DNA of 22,837 bases from an uncultured Streptococcus sp. (lineage in GTDB: Bacteria; Bacillota; Bacilli; Lactobacillales; Streptococcaceae). Under the pieces are notes generated by a model. The model saw only the letters and a program-made list of their open reading frames with translations, searched no databases and had not been told where the DNA came from. The stretch lies in NCBI GenBank assembly GCA_900755085.1, contig CAAEFF010000082.1:1-22837 (forward strand). Reading direction: 5' to 3'. A program made the position numbers and the translations under genes. Below, piece after piece: positions 16,234 through 22,795 of the stretch. How positions within the stretch are numbered: the first letter of the stretch is position 1; the number at the start of each line of letters is the position of its first letter.

Positions 16234-17847
16234 ATGAAGAAATTTTGGAAATTAGCTGTTACTAGTTTAGCAGTTTTGTGTTTAGCTGCCTGCCAGCAGA
16301 ATGGCAAGTCTGCAGATAGTAGTGCTGAAAAAGATAAAATTACCCTTGCCTGGGGCGAAGACTTCGGTGATGTCAATCCTCACGTATATAATCCAGATCA
16401 ATTTGTTATTCAAGATATGGTTTATGAAGGGCTTGTTCGTTATGGAGACAATGGAAAAATTGAGCCAGCCTTAGCTGAGAGCTGGAAAGTAAGTGAAGAT
16501 GGGAAAACCTATACATTTAACTTGAGAAAAGCAAAATTCTCAGATGGTTCTGATTTTAATGCAGCCAATCTGAAGCGGAATTTCGATACGATCTTCTCAA
16601 AAGAAAACAAAGGAAACCATGAATGGTTTAACTTTACCAATGTTTTAGATAGTTACAAAGTTATCGATGATCACACTTTTGAAATTACCCTCAAAGAACC
16701 ATACAGTGCTACCCTTTATGATCTTTCTATGATTCGTCCAATTCGTTTCTTAGCAGATGCAAGCTTCCCAGATGGTGACGATACGACTAAAAATAAAATT
16801 AAATCCTCTATCGGTACGGGTCAATGGGTGGTGAAAGATAAGAAATCTAACGAATATATCACTTTTGAACGTAACGAAAACTACTGGGGGGAAAAACCAA
16901 AACTAAAAGAAGTTACCATCAAGATTATTCCTGACCCTCAAACACGGGCTTTAGAATTTGAATCTGGTAAAGTAGATTTGCTGTATGGAAATGGTATCAT
17001 TAGTTTAAATACATTCGCACAATACAAGAAAGACAAGAAATATACAACAGATGTTTCGCAACCAATGTCAACTCGTTTGTTGCTCTTGAACGCCAAACAA
17101 GAAGTTTTCCAAGATAAGAATGTTCGCAAGGCGATCAACCACGCAGTTAACAAAAAAGAAATTGCAGAGAAATTGTTCATGGGGGCAGAAACTCCTGCAG
17201 ATACCATCTTCTCTAAATCAACTCCTCACTCAGATGCTGGCTTAACACCATATAAATTTGATAACAAAGAAGCAGAAAAAATGTTGGATGCTGCTGGTTG
17301 GAAGAAGGGATCTGATGGAATCCGTGAAAAAGACGGCAAGAAGATGGAATTGAATTTCCCTTACATTTCTACAAAAGCAACTGATAAAGACCTAGCTGAA
17401 TATTTCCAAGGCGAATTGAAGAAAATTGGTGTCGAAGTGAAATTGACGGCCATGGAAGAAGACGATTATTGGGAAAATGCAAAAACAGGAAACTTTGATA
17501 TGATGCTCACTTTCTCTTGGGGAGCTCCATGGGACCCTCATGCATGGATGACAGCTTTGACAGCAGAGTCTGCAAATGGTCACCCAGAAAATGTATCTCT
17601 TGAAGCTCTTCCAATCAAGAAAGAATTGGATGAAACTATCAAACAAACCTTGACAGAAGCAGACGAAGAAAAAGTAGATGCTGGCTATAAGAAAGCTTTG
17701 ACCTTACTCCATGAAGAAGCCGTGTATATTCCATTGACTTATCAATCAGTTGTCTCTGTTTATCGTACAGGTGAGTTGAAAAATGTTCGTTTTGCTCCAG
17801 AAGAAAATGCCCTTCCACTTCGCTACATTGAAAAAGTGAACAAATAA
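16234..17847 (+). CDS. nikA: Nickel-type ABC transporter substrate-binding lipoprotein NikA (second system)
   Basis: A 537-residue lipoprotein with signal peptide to Cys20 (lipobox LAAC). Much of the mature sequence matches E. coli NikA by eye: 'VNPHVYNPDQ' (47-56), 'MVYEGLVRY' (62-70), 'IRPIRFLA' (167-174), 'RNENYWGEKP' (213-222), 'IPDPQTRALEFESG' (232-245), 'DLLYGN' (248-253), 'WGAPWDPHAWM' (429-439) and 'LHEEAVYIPLTY'. NikA binds nickel, in E. coli as a Ni-(L-His)2 complex through a histidine in 'YDPHAF' and an arginine in 'RPFRF'. Both elements are present here (His436 and Arg168/171). Cobalt or another metallophore complex remains possible given the B12 neighbourhood. ATG 16234 follows GAGG directly after the previous stop. 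The open frame to 16177 lies inside the permease gene and was not used. Confidence 0.87.
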   Translation: MKKFWKLAVTSLAVLCLAACQQNGKSADSSAEKDKITLAWGEDFGDVNPHVYNPDQFVIQDMVYEGLVRYGDNGKIEPALAESWKVSEDGKTYTFNLRKAKFSDGSDFNAANLKRNFDTIFSKENKGNHEWFNFTNVLDSYKVIDDHTFEITLKEPYSATLYDLSMIRPIRFLADASFPDGDDTTKNKIKSSIGTGQWVVKDKKSNEYITFERNENYWGEKPKLKEVTIKIIPDPQTRALEFESGKVDLLYGNGIISLNTFAQYKKDKKYTTDVSQPMSTRLLLLNAKQEVFQDKNVRKAINHAVNKKEIAEKLFMGAETPADTIFSKSTPHSDAGLTPYKFDNKEAEKMLDAAGWKKGSDGIREKDGKKMELNFPYISTKATDKDLAEYFQGELKKIGVEVKLTAMEEDDYWENAKTGNFDMMLTFSWGAPWDPHAWMTALTAESANGHPENVSLEALPIKKELDETIKQTLTEADEEKVDAGYKKALTLLHEEAVYIPLTYQSVVSVYRTGELKNVRFAPEENALPLRYIEKVNK

Positions 17848-17869
17848 GGACAAAATCTTGATGAAGGAA

Positions 17870-17967
17870 ACAATGTGGCCTCATTCAAAGTAATTATCCT
17901 TTCATTTTGTTAGGGGACTTCCGGTTTAAAGGATCTTCTGTGGATCTTTTAAACCGGCCCACATTGT
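17870..17967 (+). repeat. Nested inverted repeat / RNA hairpin between nikA and the following permease gene
   Basis: The 144-base gap (17848-17991) contains an outer pair ACAATGTGG (17870-17878) and CCACATTGT (17959-17967), a perfect 9-bp inverted repeat. Inside its right half is a 15-bp hairpin: 17921-17935 pairs with 17943-17957, with one G-U pair and a 7-base loop. No U-tract follows, so it is not a standard terminator. A segment ATCCTTT (17896-17902) is complementary to AAAGGAT (17928-17934) within the hairpin's left arm, allowing an alternative fold. The likely roles are mRNA stabilisation of the binding-protein message, attenuation, or a small inserted element; none is proven. Confidence 0.65.
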
Positions 17968-17982
17968 ATTTAGGATCTAAAT
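17968..17982 (+). promoter_or_regulatory. Small hairpin covering the AGGA upstream of the second NikB-like permease
   Basis: ATTTAG (17968-17973) and CTAAAT (17977-17982) form a perfect 6-bp inverted repeat around GAT. The stem contains AG and the loop begins GA of the only AGGA (17972-17975) between the long hairpin and the permease start at 17992. The AGGA is about 16 bases from the ATG, farther than usual. The permease therefore appears to have a weak, partly hidden ribosome site, consistent with low translation relative to the lipoprotein. The functional reading is inference. Confidence 0.35.
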
Positions 17983-17991
17983 TTATATGAT

Positions 17992-18930
17992 ATGAAAGCT
18001 ATTTTTAAAAAAATTATTAGTTTTATAAGTGGTTTACTTGTTATCTCCATTATCACCTTTATCCTGACCAAATTTACGTCGCAGGATCCAGCAGAGAATT
18101 ATCTGCGAATTCGGCATTTGCCAATCACTCCAGCTGCTCTTGAAAATGCGAGAACCTATTTGGGTTTGGATAAATCCTGGATCGAACAATATCTATCCTG
18201 GTTCGTAAAAGTTCTTCACTTGGACTTTGGAACGTCTTATTTACTGAAGGAATCTGTTGTCAGTTTAATTGCTAGTCGTTTCCTATCCACTTTTTATTTA
18301 GGACTGACTTCCTTTATTCTGATTATTATTGTTTCTATTCCCATTGGGGTCATTAGTGGTTTGAAGACCAATTCCTTCTTTGACAAATGCGTACGTTTCA
18401 TTGGCTTTAGTTCGGTATCCATGCCTGCCTTTTGGCTCGGTTACATGTTGATTTTTGTTTTTTCTGTGAAATTAGGCTGGTTGCCTGTATCAGGGAAAAA
18501 CGAACCTCTCAGTATCGTCTTACCAAGTATCACCTTAAGCTTTTCACTGATTGGCCAATATATTGCCTTAGTGCGCAAAGCTGTATCGACCCAGTTAGAA
18601 AGTCCTCATGTTGAAAATGCGCGCATGAGAGGGGTTAAACTACGCTATCTTTTACCCAATCATATAATTCGAAATGCTTTGCCATCCATTGCGACTGGTT
18701 TAAGTCTAACCTTTGTCTATTTGATGACGGGTTCCTTGATTGTCGAAGAAGTCTTCTCCTGGAATGGATTAGGCAGTTTATTTGTAGAGGCGATTCGATC
18801 GATCGATACTCCCTTAATTCAGGGATGTATGATGTTATTTGGCTTACTATTCTTATTGAACAATGGCATGACGCAAGCTGTCAATCACTGGATTGATCCA
18901 CGAGTAAGGAAGAGAGGAGATAGATCATGA
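17992..18930 (+). CDS. nikB: Nickel-type ABC transporter permease, NikB-like (second system)
   Basis: A 312-residue permease with about six helices (first at residues 8-28; others near 95-120, 130-155, 165-185, 225-250 and 270-290). NikB/DppB hallmarks are 'TSQDPAENYLRIRHLPITPA' (28-47), 'YLSWFVKVLHLDFGTSYL' (about 66-83) and the cytoplasmic EAA loop 'VENARMRGVKLRYLLPNHI' (about 205-223). It has no good Shine-Dalgarno at normal spacing. It follows the 144-base gap with the nested hairpin, so its expression is probably lower than that of nikA. The stop overlaps the next gene as ATGA. The symbol follows its partner nikA; transport of nickel itself is not proven. Confidence 0.88.
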   Translation: MKAIFKKIISFISGLLVISIITFILTKFTSQDPAENYLRIRHLPITPAALENARTYLGLDKSWIEQYLSWFVKVLHLDFGTSYLLKESVVSLIASRFLSTFYLGLTSFILIIIVSIPIGVISGLKTNSFFDKCVRFIGFSSVSMPAFWLGYMLIFVFSVKLGWLPVSGKNEPLSIVLPSITLSFSLIGQYIALVRKAVSTQLESPHVENARMRGVKLRYLLPNHIIRNALPSIATGLSLTFVYLMTGSLIVEEVFSWNGLGSLFVEAIRSIDTPLIQGCMMLFGLLFLLNNGMTQAVNHWIDPRVRKRGDRS

Positions 18931-19736
18931 AAAAAAGTGTGAAGTTTTCAATTTTCATATTAGGTCTCTTGGTTTTCCTTGCTTTGTTTGCCTCCTATAT
19001 AGCGCCTTATGATCCTCAGTATGTGGATGTTTCCAATAAACTCCTAAGTCCGAGTTCTAAACACATTTTAGGAACAGATCAATTGGGAAGGGATGTTTTC
19101 TCGAGACTCTTATACGGGGCACGCTATTCCTTATTCTTAGCTGTCGCGATTAGTATCTTGGAAGTCGTGACCGGTTTTATCGTAGGTCTGGTTGTAGGCT
19201 GGTATCAGGGGAAAATGGAAGGAGCCTTCCTTTGGTTTACCAATGTCTTGATGGCTTTTCCAAGTTTTCTTCTCTCCCTAGCTACCGTTGGAATCCTAGG
19301 ACAAGGAATGAGCAATATGATCATTGCCATAGTCATTATCGAATGGATCTACTATGCAAGGATTGTGACAAATCTGGTCATTTCTACCAAACAAGAGCCC
19401 TATGTGATTAGTTCCCAGATCATGGGAATGGGGTCATTTCATATCCTCAAAAACCATATTTTGCCTTTTATCTACAAACCAGTACTGGTGATTCTTCTCA
19501 TGAACATCGGGAATATCATTCTGATGATTTCTGGTTTTTCTTTCTTAGGAATTGGAGTCCAACCCAATGTTTCGGAGTGGGGCTTAATGTTGCATGATGC
19601 GCGGGCTTACTTCCGAGTGGCGCCTTGGATGATGATCGCACCAGGCTTAGCCATCTTTTTAACCGTCATTTCCTTTAACCTATTTGGTGAATATATAGAA
19701 GAGAAAGGAGAGAAGAATGGAATCATTCATCATTAA
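18927..19736 (+). CDS. nikC: Nickel-type ABC transporter permease, NikC-like (second system)
   Basis: A 269-residue permease with an N-terminal helix (residues 7-27), followed by the family motif 'SKHILGTDQLGRDVFSRLLYGARYSL' (seen as LGTDQLGRDVFSRL, about 48-61) and further helices. The C-terminal signature 'GFSFLGIGVQPNVSEWGLML' is at about 203-222. The EAA loop is 'SSQIMGMGSFHILKNHILP' (about 163-181). It pairs with the NikB-like protein to form the channel. Its start overlaps the previous stop (ATGA), and its end overlaps the ATPase gene by 20 bases, so translation is probably coupled. Confidence 0.9.
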   Translation: MKKSVKFSIFILGLLVFLALFASYIAPYDPQYVDVSNKLLSPSSKHILGTDQLGRDVFSRLLYGARYSLFLAVAISILEVVTGFIVGLVVGWYQGKMEGAFLWFTNVLMAFPSFLLSLATVGILGQGMSNMIIAIVIIEWIYYARIVTNLVISTKQEPYVISSQIMGMGSFHILKNHILPFIYKPVLVILLMNIGNIILMISGFSFLGIGVQPNVSEWGLMLHDARAYFRVAPWMMIAPGLAIFLTVISFNLFGEYIEEKGEKNGIIHH

Positions 19737-20508
19737 AGATCTTTCTCTTGTCGATCAGGAGGAGGCTCGTCTGGATCGGGTTTCTTTCACCCATCCCTTA
19801 GGCCAATCCCTGCTAGTGGTGGGAGAAAGTGGATCTGGAAAAACGCTCTTAACTAAGGCTTTAATAGGGATTATCCCTCGGAACATGAAAAAGACCGGAT
19901 CGATTCATTATGGGGATCTCCATCTAGATTCTTTTTCAGACAAAGACTGGAACGCCTTTAGAGGGCAAAAGATGGCCTACTTGGTTCAAAATCCCATGTC
20001 CATGTTTAATCCCTTTCAAACGATTTGGACGCATTTCTATGAGACAATAAAAAGTCACTCAACTCTTTCCAAAAGTGAATGCCGCAAGAAAGCTCTTGAC
20101 GTTTTAGAAAAGGTTCGAATCGCAAATCCGGAATCAGTTCTTCGTCAATATTCCTTTGAACTAAGTGGAGGCATGCTCCAACGGATTATGTTAGGCATTA
20201 TCTTGTGTCTAGATCCAGAAACGATTATACTGGACGAACCAACCTCAGCGGTCGATAGTGTGAACCGTGAGATGATCCTAAGCTTGATCAAAGACATACT
20301 GGCTCAGCATAAAACGGTTATTACCGTTACCCATGACTATTATTTGGCGAGGGAACTCGGGGGCAATATGTTGGTTTTGGAGAAGGGGAAAGCCGTTGAA
20401 TTTGGAAAAACTGAGGATCTTTTGACAGCTCCAAAAGAAAGCTATACTAAGGAATTATTTTTAGAACAAGATTTGAAGCAGGTGATCAGAAATAATGCTG
20501 GAATGTAG
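19717..20508 (+). CDS. nikD: Nickel-type ABC transporter ATP-binding protein, NikD-like (second system)
   Basis: A 263-residue ATPase with Walker A GESGSGKTL (36-44), a Q-loop in 'YLVQNPMSMFNP', the signature LSGGMLQRIMLGIIL, Walker B TIILDEP followed by TSAVD, and the switch His in VTHD. The 'AYLVQNPMSMFNPFQTIWTH' stretch is typical of NikD. It lacks most of the long oligopeptide-importer tail but keeps 'TAPKESYTKELF'. AAAGGAG precedes the ATG, which lies inside the NikC-like gene. It forms the ATPase pair with the next gene product. Confidence 0.9.
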   Translation: MESFIIKDLSLVDQEEARLDRVSFTHPLGQSLLVVGESGSGKTLLTKALIGIIPRNMKKTGSIHYGDLHLDSFSDKDWNAFRGQKMAYLVQNPMSMFNPFQTIWTHFYETIKSHSTLSKSECRKKALDVLEKVRIANPESVLRQYSFELSGGMLQRIMLGIILCLDPETIILDEPTSAVDSVNREMILSLIKDILAQHKTVITVTHDYYLARELGGNMLVLEKGKAVEFGKTEDLLTAPKESYTKELFLEQDLKQVIRNNAGM

Positions 20509-21130
20509 AGATATTACGGTTAACTATCAAGGAAAAACTGTTTTAGACCATTGCAATCTATTCATCAAAAAAGGCGAAATTGTCGGAATTATGGGAGAAA
20601 GTGGGAGTGGCAAGTCCACCCTGGCCCGTGTCATCTTAGGAATTGAAAAGCCAACTCAAGGACAAGTTCTCTTAGATGGCAAGACCTATTCCATCAAAGA
20701 GGACGGCGTTCGCATCTTGGTTGTTTTCCAAGATTCTTTTCATGCAGTCAATCCACGATTTACTGTAAGAGAAATCTTGTTAGAAGCTCTTCCCAAAGAT
20801 TTTCTGATGGACCAGGTCAACACTGTTTTAAAAGAGGTTGGTTTACCATCAGAAGTACTAGAAAAAAGAGCAAGAGAATTAAGTGGTGGCCAGTTGCAAA
20901 GAGTTTGCATTGCCAGAACCTTGCTCCTAAACCCAGATGTCATTATTTTTGATGAATCTCTTAGTGGTTTGGATCCCAAAACCCAGGTACAGATTTTACA
21001 ATTGCTTTTTAAGATTCATGGTAAGTATCAGAATACCTTTATCTTCATAGCTCACGATGAGAAATTGTGCCGGGCCATTTGTGATCGCATTCTGATCTTA
21101 GAAAATGGCCAATTTACCCGTGAGATTTAG
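20495..21130 (+). CDS. nikE: Nickel-type ABC transporter ATP-binding protein, NikE-like, short (second system)
   Basis: A 211-residue ATPase. It has Walker A GESGSGKST, a Q-loop in 'VVFQDSFHAVNPRFTV', the signature LSGGQLQRVCIARTL, Walker B VIIFDES followed by LSGLD, and the switch His in IAHD. The Walker B Glu is present but the following Pro is Ser. The protein ends at 'ILENGQFTREI', right after the core domain. It is therefore shorter than E. coli NikE (about 268) and lacks the usual C-terminal extension, although all catalytic motifs are complete. The start overlaps the NikD-like gene by 14 bases. No terminator follows within 60 bases, so the flavin reductase gene may be co-transcribed. 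Confidence 0.88.
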   Translation: MLECRDITVNYQGKTVLDHCNLFIKKGEIVGIMGESGSGKSTLARVILGIEKPTQGQVLLDGKTYSIKEDGVRILVVFQDSFHAVNPRFTVREILLEALPKDFLMDQVNTVLKEVGLPSEVLEKRARELSGGQLQRVCIARTLLLNPDVIIFDESLSGLDPKTQVQILQLLFKIHGKYQNTFIFIAHDEKLCRAICDRILILENGQFTREI

Positions 21131-21190
21131 TATGTAGCGGAAGCGACTTGATCTTCCAATGAAACAAGAAGCAATAAAAAGGAGAAAAAT

Positions 21191-21763
21191 GTGAAACAAA
21201 CATTTGAAACACGTAAATTATATTTTGGATTTCCTGTATTTTTCTTAGGATACAAGGATGATGTGCATGGCTATAATATTTCGACCTCTAGTTCAGCCTA
21301 TACTCTCGGAAGTATGATGGTGGTCGCTATGAGAACCAAAGGAAATGCCGTCACAGAAATTAAAAAACACGGATCGTTCACCGTGAATATTCCTACAGAG
21401 GAGCTCTTAACAGAGGTTGAAATTGCTGGTTTCAATAGCCGCAAGGACAAGTTTGCTCTTACAGGTCTAGACTATACAATTGGGGGAACAGTAGACGCTC
21501 CAATGGTGACGGCTTGTCCAGTTTCCATTGAATGCCAAGTTGTTGAATTTGTCGAATGCGGAGCATTGACCAATATTATCGCTCGTGTAACCCGTCGTGA
21601 AGTAGAAGAAGACTTGATTGACGAAGATGGTACCTTCAAGAGCGATACTTTTTCACCTATCAGCTATATTGGAGATGGAGCTGGCCGTTATTATAGAAAC
21701 TATAAAGATGGTGGCGTTCAAATGGGAAGCATCATCAAGAAAATCAGAGAAAATGAAGAATAG
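21191..21763 (+). CDS. Flavin reductase-like FMN-binding domain protein
   Basis: A 190-residue protein resembling the flavin reductase-like split-barrel FMN-binding family (DIM6/NTAB type). Visible are 'FGFPVFFLGYKDDVHGYNISTSSSAYTLGSMMVVAM' (parts at about 11-46: an early strand, then the 'N.st.ss....p.....' cofactor segment), 'HGSFTVNIP' (about 60-68, the 'tg.F.vNi' motif), 'CPVSIECQVVEFVECG' (about 110-125) and 'ARVTRREVEEDL' (about 132-143). The start is GTG at 21191, preceded by AAAGGAGAAAAAT. No signal peptide or membrane segment is seen. The physiological substrate cannot be read from the sequence. A role in reducing cobalt in corrinoids before adenosylation, or a metal-uptake role, is suggested only by context. 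A strong terminator follows directly. Confidence 0.78.
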   Translation: MKQTFETRKLYFGFPVFFLGYKDDVHGYNISTSSSAYTLGSMMVVAMRTKGNAVTEIKKHGSFTVNIPTEELLTEVEIAGFNSRKDKFALTGLDYTIGGTVDAPMVTACPVSIECQVVEFVECGALTNIIARVTRREVEEDLIDEDGTFKSDTFSPISYIGDGAGRYYRNYKDGGVQMGSIIKKIRENEE

Positions 21764-21766
21764 AAG

Positions 21767-21796
21767 AAAAAGGCTAGGGGACCCCTTAGCCTTTTT
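21767..21796. terminator. Bidirectional intrinsic terminator
   Basis: AAAAAGGCTAGGGG (21767-21780) pairs with CCCCTTAGCCTTTTT (21782-21796), with a one-base bulge and a tiny loop. A/T tracts on both sides let it work in either direction. On the plus strand it ends the flavin reductase transcript and probably the whole transporter operon. On the minus strand it coincides with the stop codon of the interrupted gene (21795-21797). Confidence 0.9.
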
Positions 21797-22721
21797 ACTT
21801 TCCAAGCGCCACCTTTCTAAGCAGGGCTTTGCGTTTTCGTTCTTCTACCATGCTTAGAAACTCTTGGTAGGATTTTTCTAGGTCAGCTCGGTATCCTTGT
21901 GGGACCTTGAATTCCAACTGATCCAGAAAGACAGGAGCACTGGCAACTTTATAAATTTCTCCTTGAAAGAAGTAGTGCTTGCTGACAATGTCGATAGAGA
22001 GTTGTGAAGAACGCCAGCGTCTCTTGTGCGTGTGTTTGGGTTTCCATAGAAGTTTTAGTTGCTGATCTCTCAAGTACCAGCCCATGATCTCAAGGCTGGC
22101 CCTTTGTCCAGTTTTAGGGTCCAGGTAGTCAGCTGGGATGCTGAATACCTGGACCCCACGTTTACTATATAAGAAGGGATAAAAATCGAGAATGAAGTCA
22201 TAGTCTTTACTGGAGACAACCGAAAGATCATCAGGAGCTCCCACCTCAGAACGGCTCGTATAACGAAAAGGATCAAAGTTTGCCAGGCTTTTTACTGTTC
22301 TTTTCCACTCGAGTTCATAAGCCGTGACCTGGTCCCCTACAGTACGTGTCGACTTTAGAAAAGAAAGGACGTCCCCGTGAGTCTGATAGAGAGCAACGAT
22401 GTTTTTTAACCGAGCTTCCTCAGAAAATTCGTAAAGATCCCGAGGGAAAGCCAAAACGTAGAGAGTATGCAGAGCTTCAAGAGGGACGGCAGCGATGCCC
22501 TCTTGAAGCTCCTGACGGTCGATGAGACTAGCATGGGCAAATAAAAAGCTCTACCCAGAATCTTGTTCTAGATCAATCACAAACAGTTGTATCTCTCTTT
22601 TAAAGAGGAGAATGAAAGTATTCACTGTTTCCTTATCAAAACGAACCAACGGAATGGGAGAATAATGGTGGTAGGGTTTTAAGGTAAGATAAGTCCCCAA
22701 TGTTTCTGTGATATAGTGCAT
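21795..22721 (-). pseudogene. Unrecognised streptococcal-type gene interrupted by one in-frame TAG
   Basis: Read on the minus strand from ATG 22719-22721 to TAA 21795-21797, the frame is 309 codons long and open except for a single TAG at codon 57 (22551-22553). The protein would start MHYITETLGTYLTL and continue after the stop as SFLFAHASLIDRQ. The long C-terminal part (219 residues from an internal TTG at 22454) stays in frame and is rich in aromatic and charged residues, with a basic segment (KPKHTHKRRWRSS) and a basic C-terminus. I do not recognise the family and see no signal peptide or clear membrane helix. One nonsense change in an otherwise intact frame suggests recent inactivation, a sequencing error, or much less likely read-through. 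No good ribosome site precedes the internal TTG. Confidence 0.75.
22472..22511. repeat. Perfect 14-bp inverted repeat inside the interrupted gene
   Basis: GAGCTTCAAGAGGG (22472-22485) and CCCTCTTGAAGCTC (22498-22511) are exact reverse complements, separated by 12 bases. The repeat lies in the coding frame just downstream of the premature TAG. It would form a stable hairpin in the mRNA on either strand. No T-tract follows on either side, so it is not an obvious terminator. Confidence 0.85.
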
Positions 22722-22727
22722 TTTTTT

Positions 22728-22755
22728 ATTGTAACATAAGAAAGGAATAACTCAA
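22728..22755 (-). promoter_or_regulatory. Extended -10 promoter, probably giving a leaderless transcript
   Basis: On the minus strand, TTGAGT (22750-22755) is followed after 16 bases by TACAAT (22728-22733). A TG one base upstream of the -10 makes an extended -10 (TGTTACAAT). Standard spacing puts transcription start at about 22721, the A of the ATG of the interrupted gene. There is no Shine-Dalgarno between the -10 and the ATG, only A residues, which fits leaderless translation. The -35 abuts the T-tract of the rpmE2 terminator. Confidence 0.6.
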
Positions 22756-22782
22756 AAAAACCACTCCCGAAAGGGAAGTGGT
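22754..22782 (-). terminator. Intrinsic terminator of rpmE2
   Basis: On the minus strand, CCACTTCCC pairs with GGGAGTGG across a TTTC loop (22761-22781, one-base bulge) and is followed by seven T residues (22754-22760). It stands about 15 bases after the L31 stop codon. Confidence 0.88.
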
Positions 22783-22795
22783 TCTGTGTTGGTTC

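Noticed and set aside
17639..17884. 81-residue minus-strand open frame running from nikA into the gap
   Set aside because: It is mostly antisense to the conserved end of nikA and has no ribosome site or family resemblance.
17921..17967. Hairpin after nikA read as an intrinsic terminator or as a NiCo or cobalamin riboswitch
   Set aside because: No U-tract follows the 15-bp stem. I could not find the conserved boxes I would expect for a B12 riboswitch or for the four-way-junction NiCo motif. It is kept as an unassigned structured repeat.
17964..17991. TTGTAT / TATGAT promoter-like pair before the second NikB-like permease
   Set aside because: The -10 would touch the ATG, so transcription would start after the start codon. 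It does not fit even a leaderless message.
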